Source of the DNA: Guptibacillus hwajinpoensis
GTDB taxonomy: Bacteria > Bacillota > Bacilli > Bacillales > Guptibacillaceae
Direction of reading: 5' to 3'
Assembly: GCF_005144865.1 (NCBI RefSeq)
Contig: NZ_SWFM01000001.1
Location: 1,178,001-1,242,000, forward strand
DNA: 64,000 nucleotides
Part shown: positions 35,538 through 44,423 of the stretch, piece after piece
Numbering within the stretch: the first letter of the stretch is position 1
Layout: the number at the start of each line of letters is the position of its first letter
Program-made: the position numbers and the translations under genes
Notes under the pieces: model-generated
Database searches by the model: none
Told to the model about the DNA's origin: nothing
Seen by the model: the letters and a program-made list of their open reading frames with translations, nothing else

Positions 35538-35635
35538 CGCGGATATATTTAATTTTTCGCGGATATCCCCCTAGTTATCGCGGATAAATCTCCAATTCCG
35601 CGGATATATTGAAAATATCGCGGATATCCACTACT
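35538..35635. repeat. Five tandem 20-21-bp units with CGCGGAT core
   Basis: CGCGGAT(A) starts at 35538, 35558, 35579, 35599 and 35619, spacing 20, 21, 20, 20 bp, with A/T-rich fillers between. Noncoding, just after a terminator. Confidence 0.88.
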
Positions 35636-35652
35636 AACACTCAAGTATTCCC

Positions 35653-35814
35653 TTATTCAGCCGTAGAATTGTACCCTTTGGATACAAACCAGAGGAAATA
35701 AGTAACAAATGATAGACCGAGACCACCGAAAAGAAACACGGACTGAAGTTTGTAGCCTTTATTCTCAACCATCCAATTCAAAACCAAATGAAAAACCGCT
35801 GCTAAATCTAGCAT
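35653..35814 (-). CDS. Small membrane protein, 53 residues
   Basis: MLDLAAVFHLVLNWMVENKG then a hydrophobic helix (SVFLFGGLGLSFVTYFLWFV) and a short polar end. AGGAGG lies 8 nt before the ATG at 35814; a second in-frame ATG at 35820 is too close to the ribosome site. Predicted single-pass protein; no family recognised. Upstream of it on the same strand is the IDEAL protein gene. Confidence 0.7.
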   Translation of the reverse strand: MLDLAAVFHLVLNWMVENKGYKLQSVFLFGGLGLSFVTYFLWFVSKGYNSTAE

Positions 35815-35881
35815 CAACATCTCCTCCTGAGTGTTTGATTACTAGATTATAAGCAAGCGGTCTGAAATATATTCCTATTAT

Positions 35882-36079
35882 TTATACAATTGCATTAAGG
35901 CGGTCGGTTAGTTCCATAAACAATTCTTGGTTATGAAGGTCTAGAGCTTCGTCGATCTCTTTCTTAAGCTGGTCTTTTCGCTGTTCTATAGTGGAAGCAT
36001 TGATGTGTTCGATAAGTTGTTCAACCATTTCTTGTCTCTTCTCTGAAATTTGATTCTGGTATACTTTTCGATTCTCCAT
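35882..36079 (-). CDS. IDEAL domain protein
   Basis: A 65-residue protein with the C-terminal IDEAL domain (KKEIDEALDLHNQELFMELT, about residues 38-57). In B. subtilis, IDEAL proteins include the ComK-binding part of adaptor-like and UvrA-associated small proteins; the role of this one is unknown. The start is ATG at 36079, 8 nt from GGAGG; the longer frame lacks a ribosome site. Confidence 0.85.
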   Translation of the reverse strand: MENRKVYQNQISEKRQEMVEQLIEHINASTIEQRKDQLKKEIDEALDLHNQELFMELTDRLNAIV

Positions 36080-36405
36080 CGCGCAATCCTCCATTCATAT
36101 TGATAGAAACGTTGCTACGTTTGCTATGCTGTTAATCTTATTCTATCCGATTTTTAGGGATTTTAAACAATAGTTTAGAAAATTCTAATAAGAAAAGTCG
36201 AAATTTGTACTATTTTACTAGATTTGGGCTTCAAATTCGATCGAGATATCCCAAAAATAACACCTATCCTGATAAGCAGCAGCGATACCAGACAGGTCTA
36301 TAAAGGTCCCTCTATCAAGGAATAAAATGGTATAATGATGAAAGATTTCTCTTTAACAACAAGTAATAGAGGTCCTGTTAAGGAAGAATACGAGGTGGCA
36401 ACTTT
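36080..36405. other. Intergenic region upstream of the GGDEF-EAL gene
   Basis: Divergent promoter region, AT-rich. TATAAT is present at about 36332 on the plus strand without a clear -35. No c-di-GMP riboswitch was recognised. Confidence 0.4.
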
Positions 36406-38841
36406 TTGAAACTATTACGTTTGCAGAAACTATTAATTTACTATACATTACTCCATACTATTGGTTATTTCTTCTGTATTTACTATTGGAATAACAATTT
36501 CCAATTAAAAACACTTGGTGGTAATACATTGACATTATTAGCATCCATTATCGCCGGAACTAGTATACTTCTCGTTTATAGAAGAATAGAAAGTAATGAG
36601 AAATATTTCTGGCTTCTGATTTCCTTAGGATGCTTTAGTTATACAGTTGCGGAAATCATTTGGATATACTATGAAAACATTCTCCAAGTCGAAGTCCCTT
36701 TCCCTGGGTGGTCCGATCTCTTCTTTATGCTTCAAATTTCATTCTACCTAGCTGCTTTTCTTCAGAAGATCTGGTATAAAAGAAAAGGACTTCAAGTAAT
36801 CAAATTCATATTTGATACCTGCATATTGATGACAGTCGCAATTGCTTTTAGTTGGCATTTTATTATTCAAAATATTATATCAGAAGAAGAGGTAACCATC
36901 CTTTATCTAGTAGTATCTGTCGGATATCCGGTTGGAGATCTCATACTTCTACTTGGTGCTATTAGCTTTTATTTAGGATCACAATACTTCTTCCCTAAAA
37001 AAGTGTTATTTTTCATTTTTAGTAGTCTATTTGTGCAAATCCTTGCTGACACTGCTTATCTCTACCTAACTGCTTACAATTCATACTACTCCGGAAGTCT
37101 ATTTGATCCATTATGGTCAATCGCTCTTTTGCTAATGGGTATTGCAGCTACCTTCACTACTGGAGCAGAAGTGAAAGAGAATAAACTAATAGTAAAAGTG
37201 GATGAACATTCTAATTCTATTACTAGCTTTGTATCTTTCCGCTTGTTACTCCCTTACGTTAGTGTCATCTTTCTATTTATTGTCATGATTTCACAGAATC
37301 ATAATATGAATGGTTTACTTGCTGGCTCGGCTCTCGCCATTCTTCTAGTGATATTAAGACAAATTTTCACTCTTTTAGAAAATCAAAAATTATTATCGCA
37401 GTATCACCTTCTAAATGAAAATCTTGAGATAAAGATAGGCGAACGAACAGAAGAGCTTAGCTCGAAGAACCAACAACTTACAGAAGCCGTTCAAAAGATG
37501 AGGCACCTAGCTTACCATGATGCGTTAAGCGGGTTACCTAACAGACGGTTATTCATAGATAACGTAACAATAGCTTTGGACGAAGCGAAACGCAATAACT
37601 ACCAACTCGCTATCTTGTTCATTGACTTGGATCGTTTCAAAAATATTAACGATACTTTTGGGCATGAGTTTGGTGATTTATTATTAAAGCACATGGCAAA
37701 ACAAATGTCAGAAAATGTCCGTGAAATAGATACAATTTCACGACAGGGTGGAGACGAGTTTGCTATTTTATTTAACGAAATTTCCTCAGAAGAAGAAGTG
37801 ATTTCATTCATTCATAAAATCCAATCAGTTGTCAGTAAACCCGTTGTTATTAAGGAACAAGAATTACATGTTTCAATGAGTATAGGCGTAGCTATGGCTC
37901 CCATCCATGGGGATAACGCAGAAGAACTAATGAAACAAGCAGATATGGCGATGTATCATGCGAAGCAGAAAGGAAGAAACAACTATCAATTCTTTACAAG
38001 TGACTTGAATCAAATGGTTTCAAGAAAAATGAGACTTGAGAATGGGTTGCGAAAGGCAATAACCAACGGTGAATTTATTCTTCATTATCAGCCCCAAGTA
38101 GATTTAAAAACACAAGAGGTATTGGGCATGGAGGCTTTGATACGATGGATTACAGATGAGGGTGAGCTCATTTCGCCTGGAGAATTTATTCCATTAGCCG
38201 AGGAAAACAGACTTATTATTCCTATAGGAGAATGGGTTCTTTATTCAGCTTGTAAACAGGCTAAAACATGGCATGACTTAGGGTATACTCATTTGAAGTT
38301 ATCGGTAAATCTCTCACCCTTACAATTTCTTGACGAGAACTTGGTCAAAAAGATATCCAGTGTACTTCAGGAAACAGGTATTAATCCTCACTGTTTGGAG
38401 ATCGAAATCACAGAGGGGTTTGCTGTTTATGATGTTGAGAAAGCAATTAAGAAAATGCATGCAATAAGAGATTTGAATGTACGTATAGCTATAGATGATT
38501 TCGGTACAGGTTATTCATCTTTAATGTATCTTAAGAAATTCCCTATTAATACTCTCAAAATCGCTAAAGAATTCATTGATAGTGTTAGTAGCAATCGTAT
38601 GGATAAAGAATTGGTTGGTTCTATGATTTCAATGGCGCATAGCCTTGGTTTAACTGTCATTGCAGAAGGGGTTGAGACGAGGGATCAACTTCTATCCTTA
38701 CAGGAACTTCATTGTGATGAAGTACAGGGTTACATCTACAGCAAACCACTTCCTGAGGAACAATTCCATACAATGCTCACTAACAGGATATCTTCCACTA
38801 ACGCTATGTCAAACACCTATCAGTTCTTCAATAAGATATAA
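36406..38841 (+). CDS. Membrane GGDEF-EAL c-di-GMP protein
   Basis: An 811-residue protein: about eight N-terminal helices (1 to 320, resembling DUF4084-type sensor regions), a coiled segment (ENLEIKIGERTEELSSKNQQ), a GGDEF domain and an EAL domain. The diguanylate cyclase site RQGGDEFAI is intact near residue 448, and an inhibitory RxxD site (REID) lies five residues before it. In the EAL domain MEALIRW, SVNLSPLQF, EIEITEG, DDFGTGYSS, AEGVE and VQGY are present; LKIDR-type sequence reads LKIAK but keeps the Lys. Both synthesis and breakdown look possible. TTG start behind GAGGTGG. Confidence 0.92.
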   Translation: MKLLRLQKLLIYYTLLHTIGYFFCIYYWNNNFQLKTLGGNTLTLLASIIAGTSILLVYRRIESNEKYFWLLISLGCFSYTVAEIIWIYYENILQVEVPFPGWSDLFFMLQISFYLAAFLQKIWYKRKGLQVIKFIFDTCILMTVAIAFSWHFIIQNIISEEEVTILYLVVSVGYPVGDLILLLGAISFYLGSQYFFPKKVLFFIFSSLFVQILADTAYLYLTAYNSYYSGSLFDPLWSIALLLMGIAATFTTGAEVKENKLIVKVDEHSNSITSFVSFRLLLPYVSVIFLFIVMISQNHNMNGLLAGSALAILLVILRQIFTLLENQKLLSQYHLLNENLEIKIGERTEELSSKNQQLTEAVQKMRHLAYHDALSGLPNRRLFIDNVTIALDEAKRNNYQLAILFIDLDRFKNINDTFGHEFGDLLLKHMAKQMSENVREIDTISRQGGDEFAILFNEISSEEEVISFIHKIQSVVSKPVVIKEQELHVSMSIGVAMAPIHGDNAEELMKQADMAMYHAKQKGRNNYQFFTSDLNQMVSRKMRLENGLRKAITNGEFILHYQPQVDLKTQEVLGMEALIRWITDEGELISPGEFIPLAEENRLIIPIGEWVLYSACKQAKTWHDLGYTHLKLSVNLSPLQFLDENLVKKISSVLQETGINPHCLEIEITEGFAVYDVEKAIKKMHAIRDLNVRIAIDDFGTGYSSLMYLKKFPINTLKIAKEFIDSVSSNRMDKELVGSMISMAHSLGLTVIAEGVETRDQLLSLQELHCDEVQGYIYSKPLPEEQFHTMLTNRISSTNAMSNTYQFFNKI

Positions 38842-38842
38842 A

Positions 38843-38877
38843 AAAGGGTATCTCCTAAATTTTTGGAGATACCCTTT
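38843..38877. terminator. Bidirectional terminator
   Basis: AAAGGGTATCTCC/GGAGATACCCTTT, shared by the convergent GGDEF-EAL and metalloprotease genes. Confidence 0.88.
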
Positions 38878-38895
38878 CCAATTCTATAACGACTA

Positions 38896-39798
38896 TTAGT
38901 TACCGTACCAGCTTTTGTGAGCTTCAATTTCATCGTCGTGATCTTGATCCCAATAGTCTACGCTATAAGAATAATCGTAGTTCATAATGCACTTGATGCC
39001 GCTTCCCTGTGCATCGTGGCCAAGACCGTAGTTGTGAGAGAATTCATGTTGTGCCGCGTGCCATGTGTTTGTTGCACCTTGATCAAGGTTTACAGAAACT
39101 GCACTTCCGTTAGGTGAGCTTGGATATACGTAAGCAATACCACCAGAGTTGAAGTTAGGGTCCTTGGTGAAACCTACAACAAAGTCATAACCATTGCCAT
39201 TCCAGTCGCGATCCATATCTTGAAGAATCTCAGAAGCGTTTGCTCCTTGAGAGCTCCACTGACCAAGTGCTTTGATTTCAAAGTCAATGTTGTGGTCACG
39301 AGTAAATCCGTTATCTGCATTCTCAACAATGTTTTGCGTCAATGTTTGCCAATCACTATGTGCCGCACGATATTCTTCATCAGCTGCGATTAATACCGTT
39401 ACAACTTTCGCTGTACTAGCATCTGGCTCTTCTTCTGGGGGTTCAGTTCCACCGCCACCGCAGAATAGGCATAGTTCGCCTTCTGTTGTTTTATCGTTCT
39501 TTTTGTTTTCTTTAGCTGCTTTCTTTTCTTCTTTATCTGCATTCTTATTGATTTTCTTTTCGCTAAGCTTCTTCCCTTTTTCGTCCAATACGTCCACTAC
39601 TGTTGAACGCTCAACTTTAGCAGGCTTATCAAACTTTTCTTTGCCCTCTGTTTTTGCTTTTGGAATCCCGTCAATTGTAACCTGTGATCCTTGAGAATCC
39701 AAAGTTGTTGTTGTTGTTGTTGCACTTGCGTCACTTAATCCTGGAGTGATTAAAAGTGATAGGGCAAGAGATAGTGATGCGAATCCTTTAATGTTCAT
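38896..39798 (-). CDS. Secreted metzincin-type zinc metalloprotease
   Basis: A 300-residue exported protein. A signal peptide (about 1-26), a long Lys/Glu-rich region (about 45-105), a CLFCGGGG plus Pro/Glu linker, then a catalytic domain. HEFSHNYGLGHD (251-262) gives the HExxHxxGxxH/D zinc site, and CIMNYDY (Met-272) is the Met-turn of metzincins. I do not recognise a named family beyond this clan. The basic/acidic region may be a propeptide or wall-binding linker; the two Cys could form a switch. GGGGGAAAAGGA before the ATG. Confidence 0.82.
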   Translation of the reverse strand: MNIKGFASLSLALSLLITPGLSDASATTTTTTLDSQGSQVTIDGIPKAKTEGKEKFDKPAKVERSTVVDVLDEKGKKLSEKKINKNADKEEKKAAKENKKNDKTTEGELCLFCGGGGTEPPEEEPDASTAKVVTVLIAADEEYRAAHSDWQTLTQNIVENADNGFTRDHNIDFEIKALGQWSSQGANASEILQDMDRDWNGNGYDFVVGFTKDPNFNSGGIAYVYPSSPNGSAVSVNLDQGATNTWHAAQHEFSHNYGLGHDAQGSGIKCIMNYDYSYSVDYWDQDHDDEIEAHKSWYGN

Positions 39799-40139
39799 TC
39801 CTTTTCCCCCTAAGTTGTTTTTAACACATCTCCTAATCTATCATAGGATCGCTAGGTTTACGGGGGTCAAAAGGTAGAAATTAGTCGAATTATGTCTAGG
39901 GAAAAAGGACTTAATTTATTAACAAAATTCTAATAATGACCGCTATTCCATTTACAAAACCTTCTATTTATAAGTAATTTCATCTCACCTAGTAAATAAG
40001 GTCTACGTCCTACAATAACTGGCATAAATAGACTTTTCCGTTATTTTTCGGTGTATTATAGGTATTTAGTCGTATATTTGTACAATGTAAATGTTATAGA
40101 TTACAAGATCAGTCCTTGAAAATCCTTCAATACCACTGT
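39799..40139. other. Intergenic stretch, no gene seen
   Basis: AT-rich space that should hold the metalloprotease promoter; no clear repeats, hairpins or ORFs. Confidence 0.5.
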
Positions 40140-41045
40140 TTATTCTAAAAAAAAGCTTTTCTGATCATTGGATCTTATGGTTTCTAATAAGCGCTGCGCT
40201 GCAGGCGTCAAAGAAGCTTCACGCTCTAAACTAACCAATGCCACCCATCGATAAATTTCCGGAAAATTCACCGGTTGCAGTTTAACCAACGCCTCTTGAT
40301 CTAGTAAATCTTGGACGATCGCTTCTGTAAGTAAAGCAACGCCCTTTCCCCTTCGAACAAAATCTAACGCAGTTGCAGGTGGTAGTTCAATTGAATCTAT
40401 TCCAAAAGAAAGATGTGTTTTCTGCCAGTGCTTACTCTCTTCGCTCCAATCGGTCAAAATGTAAGGTTTGCTATGTGTAAACACTTCTTCTACGGTATAG
40501 CTTCTTTCATTCCATTTACTAATTGGATGATTTTTGTGAGCGACTAATAGAAGAGGTTCCTTTATCAAATGAAGGTTTTTTAGATCACTATTGAAAAAAG
40601 GATACGTAATCAAGCCCATTTTAATAAAACCATCATAAAGCATCTCGATAATTTGTTGATTATGTCCGGTGTGAATAACAAGCTGGATCTCTGGATATGT
40701 CTCATGCATGCTTGAAATCGTTGATGAGAACAAACCTGTTGTAAAAGTAGGTAAAGTACCTATTGTGATCTGTCCGCTCTTCCCTTCCTTAATTGCTTGA
40801 GCCCTTTCCGCACCTATGACAAGAACATCTAAAGCCTGTCGAGCATAAGGAAGAAATCCCTTGCCAAGGTCCGAAAGCTCCATTCGCTTCCCCACTCGTT
40901 CGAATAAAGAACCCCCTATGCTTTTTTCAAGCTCTTTTACTCGCAAGCTTATCGTAGGCTGCGAAACGTCTAAGTATCTAGCAGCTTTGCTGAATGATCC
41001 CAATCGAACAACATGATCAAAGGCTTTAAGTTGATTGATTTCCAC
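40140..41045 (-). CDS. LysR family transcriptional regulator
   Basis: A 301-residue LTTR: N-terminal winged HTH (SFSKAARYLDVSQPTISLRV then KELEKSIGGSLFER, residues about 17-50) and a periplasmic-binding-like effector domain. The start is GTG at 41045 (VEINQLKAFDHVV); the frame extends upstream without a good ribosome site. It is divergent from a methyltransferase gene with a small dyad TACTAATAGTA in between, a possible operator. Effector unknown. Confidence 0.9.
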   Translation of the reverse strand: MEINQLKAFDHVVRLGSFSKAARYLDVSQPTISLRVKELEKSIGGSLFERVGKRMELSDLGKGFLPYARQALDVLVIGAERAQAIKEGKSGQITIGTLPTFTTGLFSSTISSMHETYPEIQLVIHTGHNQQIIEMLYDGFIKMGLITYPFFNSDLKNLHLIKEPLLLVAHKNHPISKWNERSYTVEEVFTHSKPYILTDWSEESKHWQKTHLSFGIDSIELPPATALDFVRRGKGVALLTEAIVQDLLDQEALVKLQPVNFPEIYRWVALVSLEREASLTPAAQRLLETIRSNDQKSFFLE

Positions 41046-41167
41046 AGAAACACCCCATCTATTAAAATTACTAATAGTAGTTATATCTTTTATTATATTG
41101 TTTAATTGCAAGAATCTCATTACACTTCTACTAGCGCATTAAAATTAATGATGAAAGAAGGTTCGAG

Positions 41168-41794
41168 ATGAGGTTTATTACAAAAGCACGGAGCTTCATT
41201 GATGAACAATACGGAAATCCTAAAGGATGGCTTGGCTGGTTCATTGGTGAGAAGATGGTAAGACAACATCGAATTGAAACGCTTTGGACTATTAAACATT
41301 TACATCTTCAGAAAGAAGAACACGTATTAGAGCTCGGATGCGGCGGAGGATACGCTATGAAGCTTCTTTTAAACAACCTAGATGTTTGTAAAGTCGTAGG
41401 ACTAGATCATTCAAAAACACTCATTCAATCAGCAACGATACGTAACAAGAAAGAAATCAAAAAGGAACGAGCTCAGTTAGTCCATGGAAATGTCCAAAAT
41501 CTACCGTTTGAAGATAACAAGTTCTCTACCGTGTTCAGTATCCATTCCATTTACTTCTGGGAAGACTTATCGCTAGCCGTTAAAGAGATTCATAGAGTGC
41601 TGAAACCAGGTGGATTGGTTGCTATTACACTTTGCAACGAAAAAAACGGAGATGTGTGGGAAGGTGTAAATACGATGATTCACAACAAGCTTATCCCATT
41701 GATGGATGATGCGAACTTTCAAGACGTTAAACTAGTAACAGGTCCTCTATCTCGGCAGTATCAAACTGTTTTGGTCACAGGTGAAAAGCTGTAA
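41168..41794 (+). CDS. Class I SAM-dependent methyltransferase
   Basis: A 208-residue methyltransferase. VLELGCGGGYAMKLLL (about 53-68) is motif I, VVGLDHSK (about 75) follows, and HRVLKPGGLVAITLC (about 141) the later motif. The N-terminal GNPKGWLGWFIGEKMVRQH is typical of small Bacillus UbiE/YdaC-like enzymes. It is divergent from the LysR gene, which may control it. Substrate unknown. Confidence 0.88.
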   Translation: MRFITKARSFIDEQYGNPKGWLGWFIGEKMVRQHRIETLWTIKHLHLQKEEHVLELGCGGGYAMKLLLNNLDVCKVVGLDHSKTLIQSATIRNKKEIKKERAQLVHGNVQNLPFEDNKFSTVFSIHSIYFWEDLSLAVKEIHRVLKPGGLVAITLCNEKNGDVWEGVNTMIHNKLIPLMDDANFQDVKLVTGPLSRQYQTVLVTGEKL

Positions 41795-41797
41795 ATG

Positions 41798-41834
41798 AAA
41801 GAAACAGCGATCCAGTATGGATCCCTGTTTCTTT
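41798..41834. terminator. Bidirectional terminator
   Basis: AAAGAAACAGCGATCCA pairs with TGGATCCCTGTTTCTTT with one mismatch, between convergent methyltransferase and beta-lactamase genes. Confidence 0.85.
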
Positions 41835-41841
41835 CCTATTT

Positions 41842-42651
41842 TTATTCTGACATAAGTCCGTATTCTCTCAATAAATCCGTTGTGATCGTTTTGGCTTCCG
41901 ATCCTGAACCATCTATCTTTGTTGCAAACACATATGAACGATCTCCTGTCTCAATAAACCCAACGAACCAACCAAGACCACTATCCGATAAACGAGTACC
42001 TGTTTTTCCGTAGAGTGTATAATCATCCGTCTCCTCTTGAATCATCATTCGTTTAACAGTTTTCATAACTGTTTGATCCATTGGAAGCTCTTCTTTCACT
42101 AATTTTTCTATGAAATCCACTTGTTCGAGGGGACTGATTTCGAGCGAGCTATCTAACCAGAAATGATCAATACCACCGCTGCTATCTTTATTTCCATACG
42201 ACAGTTTCTCAAGCCACTCTTCCATACGAGTGGCTCCAATATCACGCGCCATATCCTGATAATACCAAATAACCGAATAGCGCATTCCGGAGCCAAGCGT
42301 ATGATCCTGATTCCAAATGTCGAACTCCCTCTTCACACCATCCCAGCGCTTAACGTCATATTCGTCGCGAACAGCTCCTACTTGAAGGCCTATTAACGCA
42401 TTGGCCACTTTGAACGTAGATTCTGGAGTCTGCCTTTCATTTGCTTTTTTTTCGTCATAAATAAAGGTCTTACCTTTCTTAAGATCGCGTAAAATGAATG
42501 TTCCTTCATGATCCGAGAAGTATGATGGAACATCGATCTTATGGTGATCTATTTTCATTGAAGCAGAGGATGTTGCACTTGCTTGACTCGTTACATTTGA
42601 TGAACTAGCAATGACCAGAAGGATTGCAACAAAGAACAGATATTTCTTCAA
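41842..42651 (-). CDS. Class D beta-lactamase
   Basis: A 269-residue exported serine beta-lactamase of class D (OXA-like). Signal peptide (about 1-26), then STFK with the nucleophile Ser-78 and Lys-81, SVI at 126-128 in place of the more usual SxV, YGN at 152-154, and KTGT near 214. The TTG start follows GAGGTGACG. It resembles the intrinsic enzymes of Bacillus (BPU/BSU type), which often act on penicillins. No regulator or mobile element is adjacent, so it appears intrinsic. Confidence 0.9.
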   Translation of the reverse strand: MKKYLFFVAILLVIASSSNVTSQASATSSASMKIDHHKIDVPSYFSDHEGTFILRDLKKGKTFIYDEKKANERQTPESTFKVANALIGLQVGAVRDEYDVKRWDGVKREFDIWNQDHTLGSGMRYSVIWYYQDMARDIGATRMEEWLEKLSYGNKDSSGGIDHFWLDSSLEISPLEQVDFIEKLVKEELPMDQTVMKTVKRMMIQEETDDYTLYGKTGTRLSDSGLGWFVGFIETGDRSYVFATKIDGSGSEAKTITTDLLREYGLMSE

Positions 42652-42764
42652 TACGTCACCTCATATGTTGGATTTAATACCTTAAGTTTATTCTTTTGAA
42701 GGTGACTTGAAATCCTAATAAAGTCCTCTTTACGAGTAGTAGAATATAACCTTTTCCATACAAA

Positions 42765-42796
42765 AAACGAGTATACTGTCGACAGTATACTCGTTT
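42765..42796 (-). terminator. Perfect 32-bp palindrome, terminator of the GltS gene
   Basis: AAACGAGTATACTGTC and its exact complement meet without a spacer (tip GTCGAC). On the minus strand a TTTTTT run follows. Confidence 0.82.
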
Positions 42797-42802
42797 ACCT
42801 TG

Positions 42803-44227
42803 CTATGATTTCATGTGCTTCCCTTTCCCAAAGTAAAAGAGGCCGGACACGATACCGATAATCACCATGATGATGGCAAATACCAAACTTGTTACAGCTC
42901 CGAACTGTACGATGAACGGTACGGAAAGCGCCGTGACCAATCCACCACCTAAGAATGGTTCATAAACGAGCTGCTTATAGCCGAACGCTTCAAATGCTGG
43001 TGATTCGTTATTAGGGTCTACGATACGCATAAGAAGTAATCCTGTTGCGGTTACGCCCATTGATTGCCCAAAGTCACCAATTCCTCGTTCAAACCAGTAG
43101 TCTGGAATGATTTTCGGCGCAAGTTTAAGGAAACCAAACAAGTTCCACGAAATCCCCGCTACTGCAAGAATTAAGAATGGAACGAGATATTCACCGATTA
43201 CATCAAGCGACACCGTAGCAATCGCCGTAATGATTAGAATATCAAGCGCAAGACCTTGAATACGATTGATCATTCTGCGATCAACCAGGTTGTATTTATC
43301 CTTTTTGCTAAAGAATACTTGAAGTATAATCCCGCCAAACATAGCGATTGGGAATAGCGGAATGTATTTCATGAAGCTTGAACCTGTCCAATTCGTAATC
43401 GTGATGCTTTCAAGACCAATAAGCCCCTGAAGAATCAACCAGCCTATTAGAATTGCCAGCATGACGATTGCTAAATGAAACGAAAGTGGTTCAATGGATT
43501 CAGGACGGGTTGTCATTTTACCAGCTGGTTCTCGATTCTGGTATTCCATAATCCCTTGCTTACGAAGCTCGGAAAAGCCGTTCACATCTTTAATGATCTT
43601 CGTTTTCCCTCTACGAACACCCCAGTTGATTAGGATAATACCAAATACGACACCAGAAAGAACGCCGACCGTTGCTAGTCCAATAGCAAGGTCAAATGCT
43701 TCCTCGAACCCAAGCTCTTCGAAAGTGCTAGCCATACCGGCAGCGGTACCATGGCCACCTTCAAACGCTACTTCGATCAGTGCGCCTGCCATTGCAGGAA
43801 TATCGAAGAATGGCATAAGAATAAAGATTGCAACAAGCAAGCCGATCACGTATTGGCCCCAGCCAATTGCCCAACCTAAGGCGAGCTGAGGTCCACCGAA
43901 CTCCCAAATATCGCGAAGTTTTGGCATCGTTGCTCCTAAGAATAATGATGCGAATACCACGTTAATCATTAAACCAGGTAATGCTGACCACACTTCAATG
44001 ATTGTGCCTGTCATAATACCACTTGCTAGAAAATGATCATCAGACACAAATTGTGTCATGATCTTCCCTAACACCTGTGGTCCTAATAATAATGCGACGA
44101 AACCGCCAATAATAGATGATGGCAGAAATAGATTTTGTAATACTTTAACTTTCAATCGAATGATCTTCCCTATAAGAAGAAACACCCCTATATACAATAA
44201 CGCGAATCCTATCTGTTCCGGATTCAT
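42803..44227 (-). CDS. GltS-type sodium/glutamate symporter
   Basis: A 474-residue permease of the glutamate:Na+ symporter family (ESS) with about 12 helices. EGGHGTAAGMASTFEELGF near residue 157 is the reentrant-loop signature, repeated in the second half as RGIGDFGQSMGVTATGLLL. AAAGAGGTGAGAG precedes the ATG. Stand-alone. Confidence 0.88.
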   Translation of the reverse strand: MNPEQIGFALLYIGVFLLIGKIIRLKVKVLQNLFLPSSIIGGFVALLLGPQVLGKIMTQFVSDDHFLASGIMTGTIIEVWSALPGLMINVVFASLFLGATMPKLRDIWEFGGPQLALGWAIGWGQYVIGLLVAIFILMPFFDIPAMAGALIEVAFEGGHGTAAGMASTFEELGFEEAFDLAIGLATVGVLSGVVFGIILINWGVRRGKTKIIKDVNGFSELRKQGIMEYQNREPAGKMTTRPESIEPLSFHLAIVMLAILIGWLILQGLIGLESITITNWTGSSFMKYIPLFPIAMFGGIILQVFFSKKDKYNLVDRRMINRIQGLALDILIITAIATVSLDVIGEYLVPFLILAVAGISWNLFGFLKLAPKIIPDYWFERGIGDFGQSMGVTATGLLLMRIVDPNNESPAFEAFGYKQLVYEPFLGGGLVTALSVPFIVQFGAVTSLVFAIIMVIIGIVSGLFYFGKGKHMKS

Positions 44228-44381
44228 ATACTCTCACCTCTTTGGTTAATATGTTTTCCTCATATTGAGGCAACTGCCTCACCAAACGGGGTGATGTTAA
44301 CAGTCCATTTTTGAGAGTTCCACGAATAAATAGAGATAAAACTTCTTTAAAGAAATTCAGATAATTCTTTGAAATTTAAGA

Positions 44382-44410
44382 GGGGGGGTCAGACCCCTGT
44401 CTGACCCCCC
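44382..44410 (-). terminator. Terminator of the mannoside ABC operon
   Basis: GGGGGGGTCAG (44382-44392) pairs with CTGACCCCCC (44401-44410), a very GC-rich stem with a moderately T-rich end on the minus strand. Confidence 0.7.
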
Positions 44411-44423
44411 TTCGCCTCAAATC

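Noticed and set aside
36080..36405. c-di-GMP riboswitch before the GGDEF-EAL gene
   Set aside because: The GEMM consensus was not found in this stretch.
41842..42651. Beta-lactamase as acquired resistance
   Set aside because: No transposon, integron or repeats border it, and its neighbours look chromosomal; Bacillus species carry intrinsic class D enzymes.
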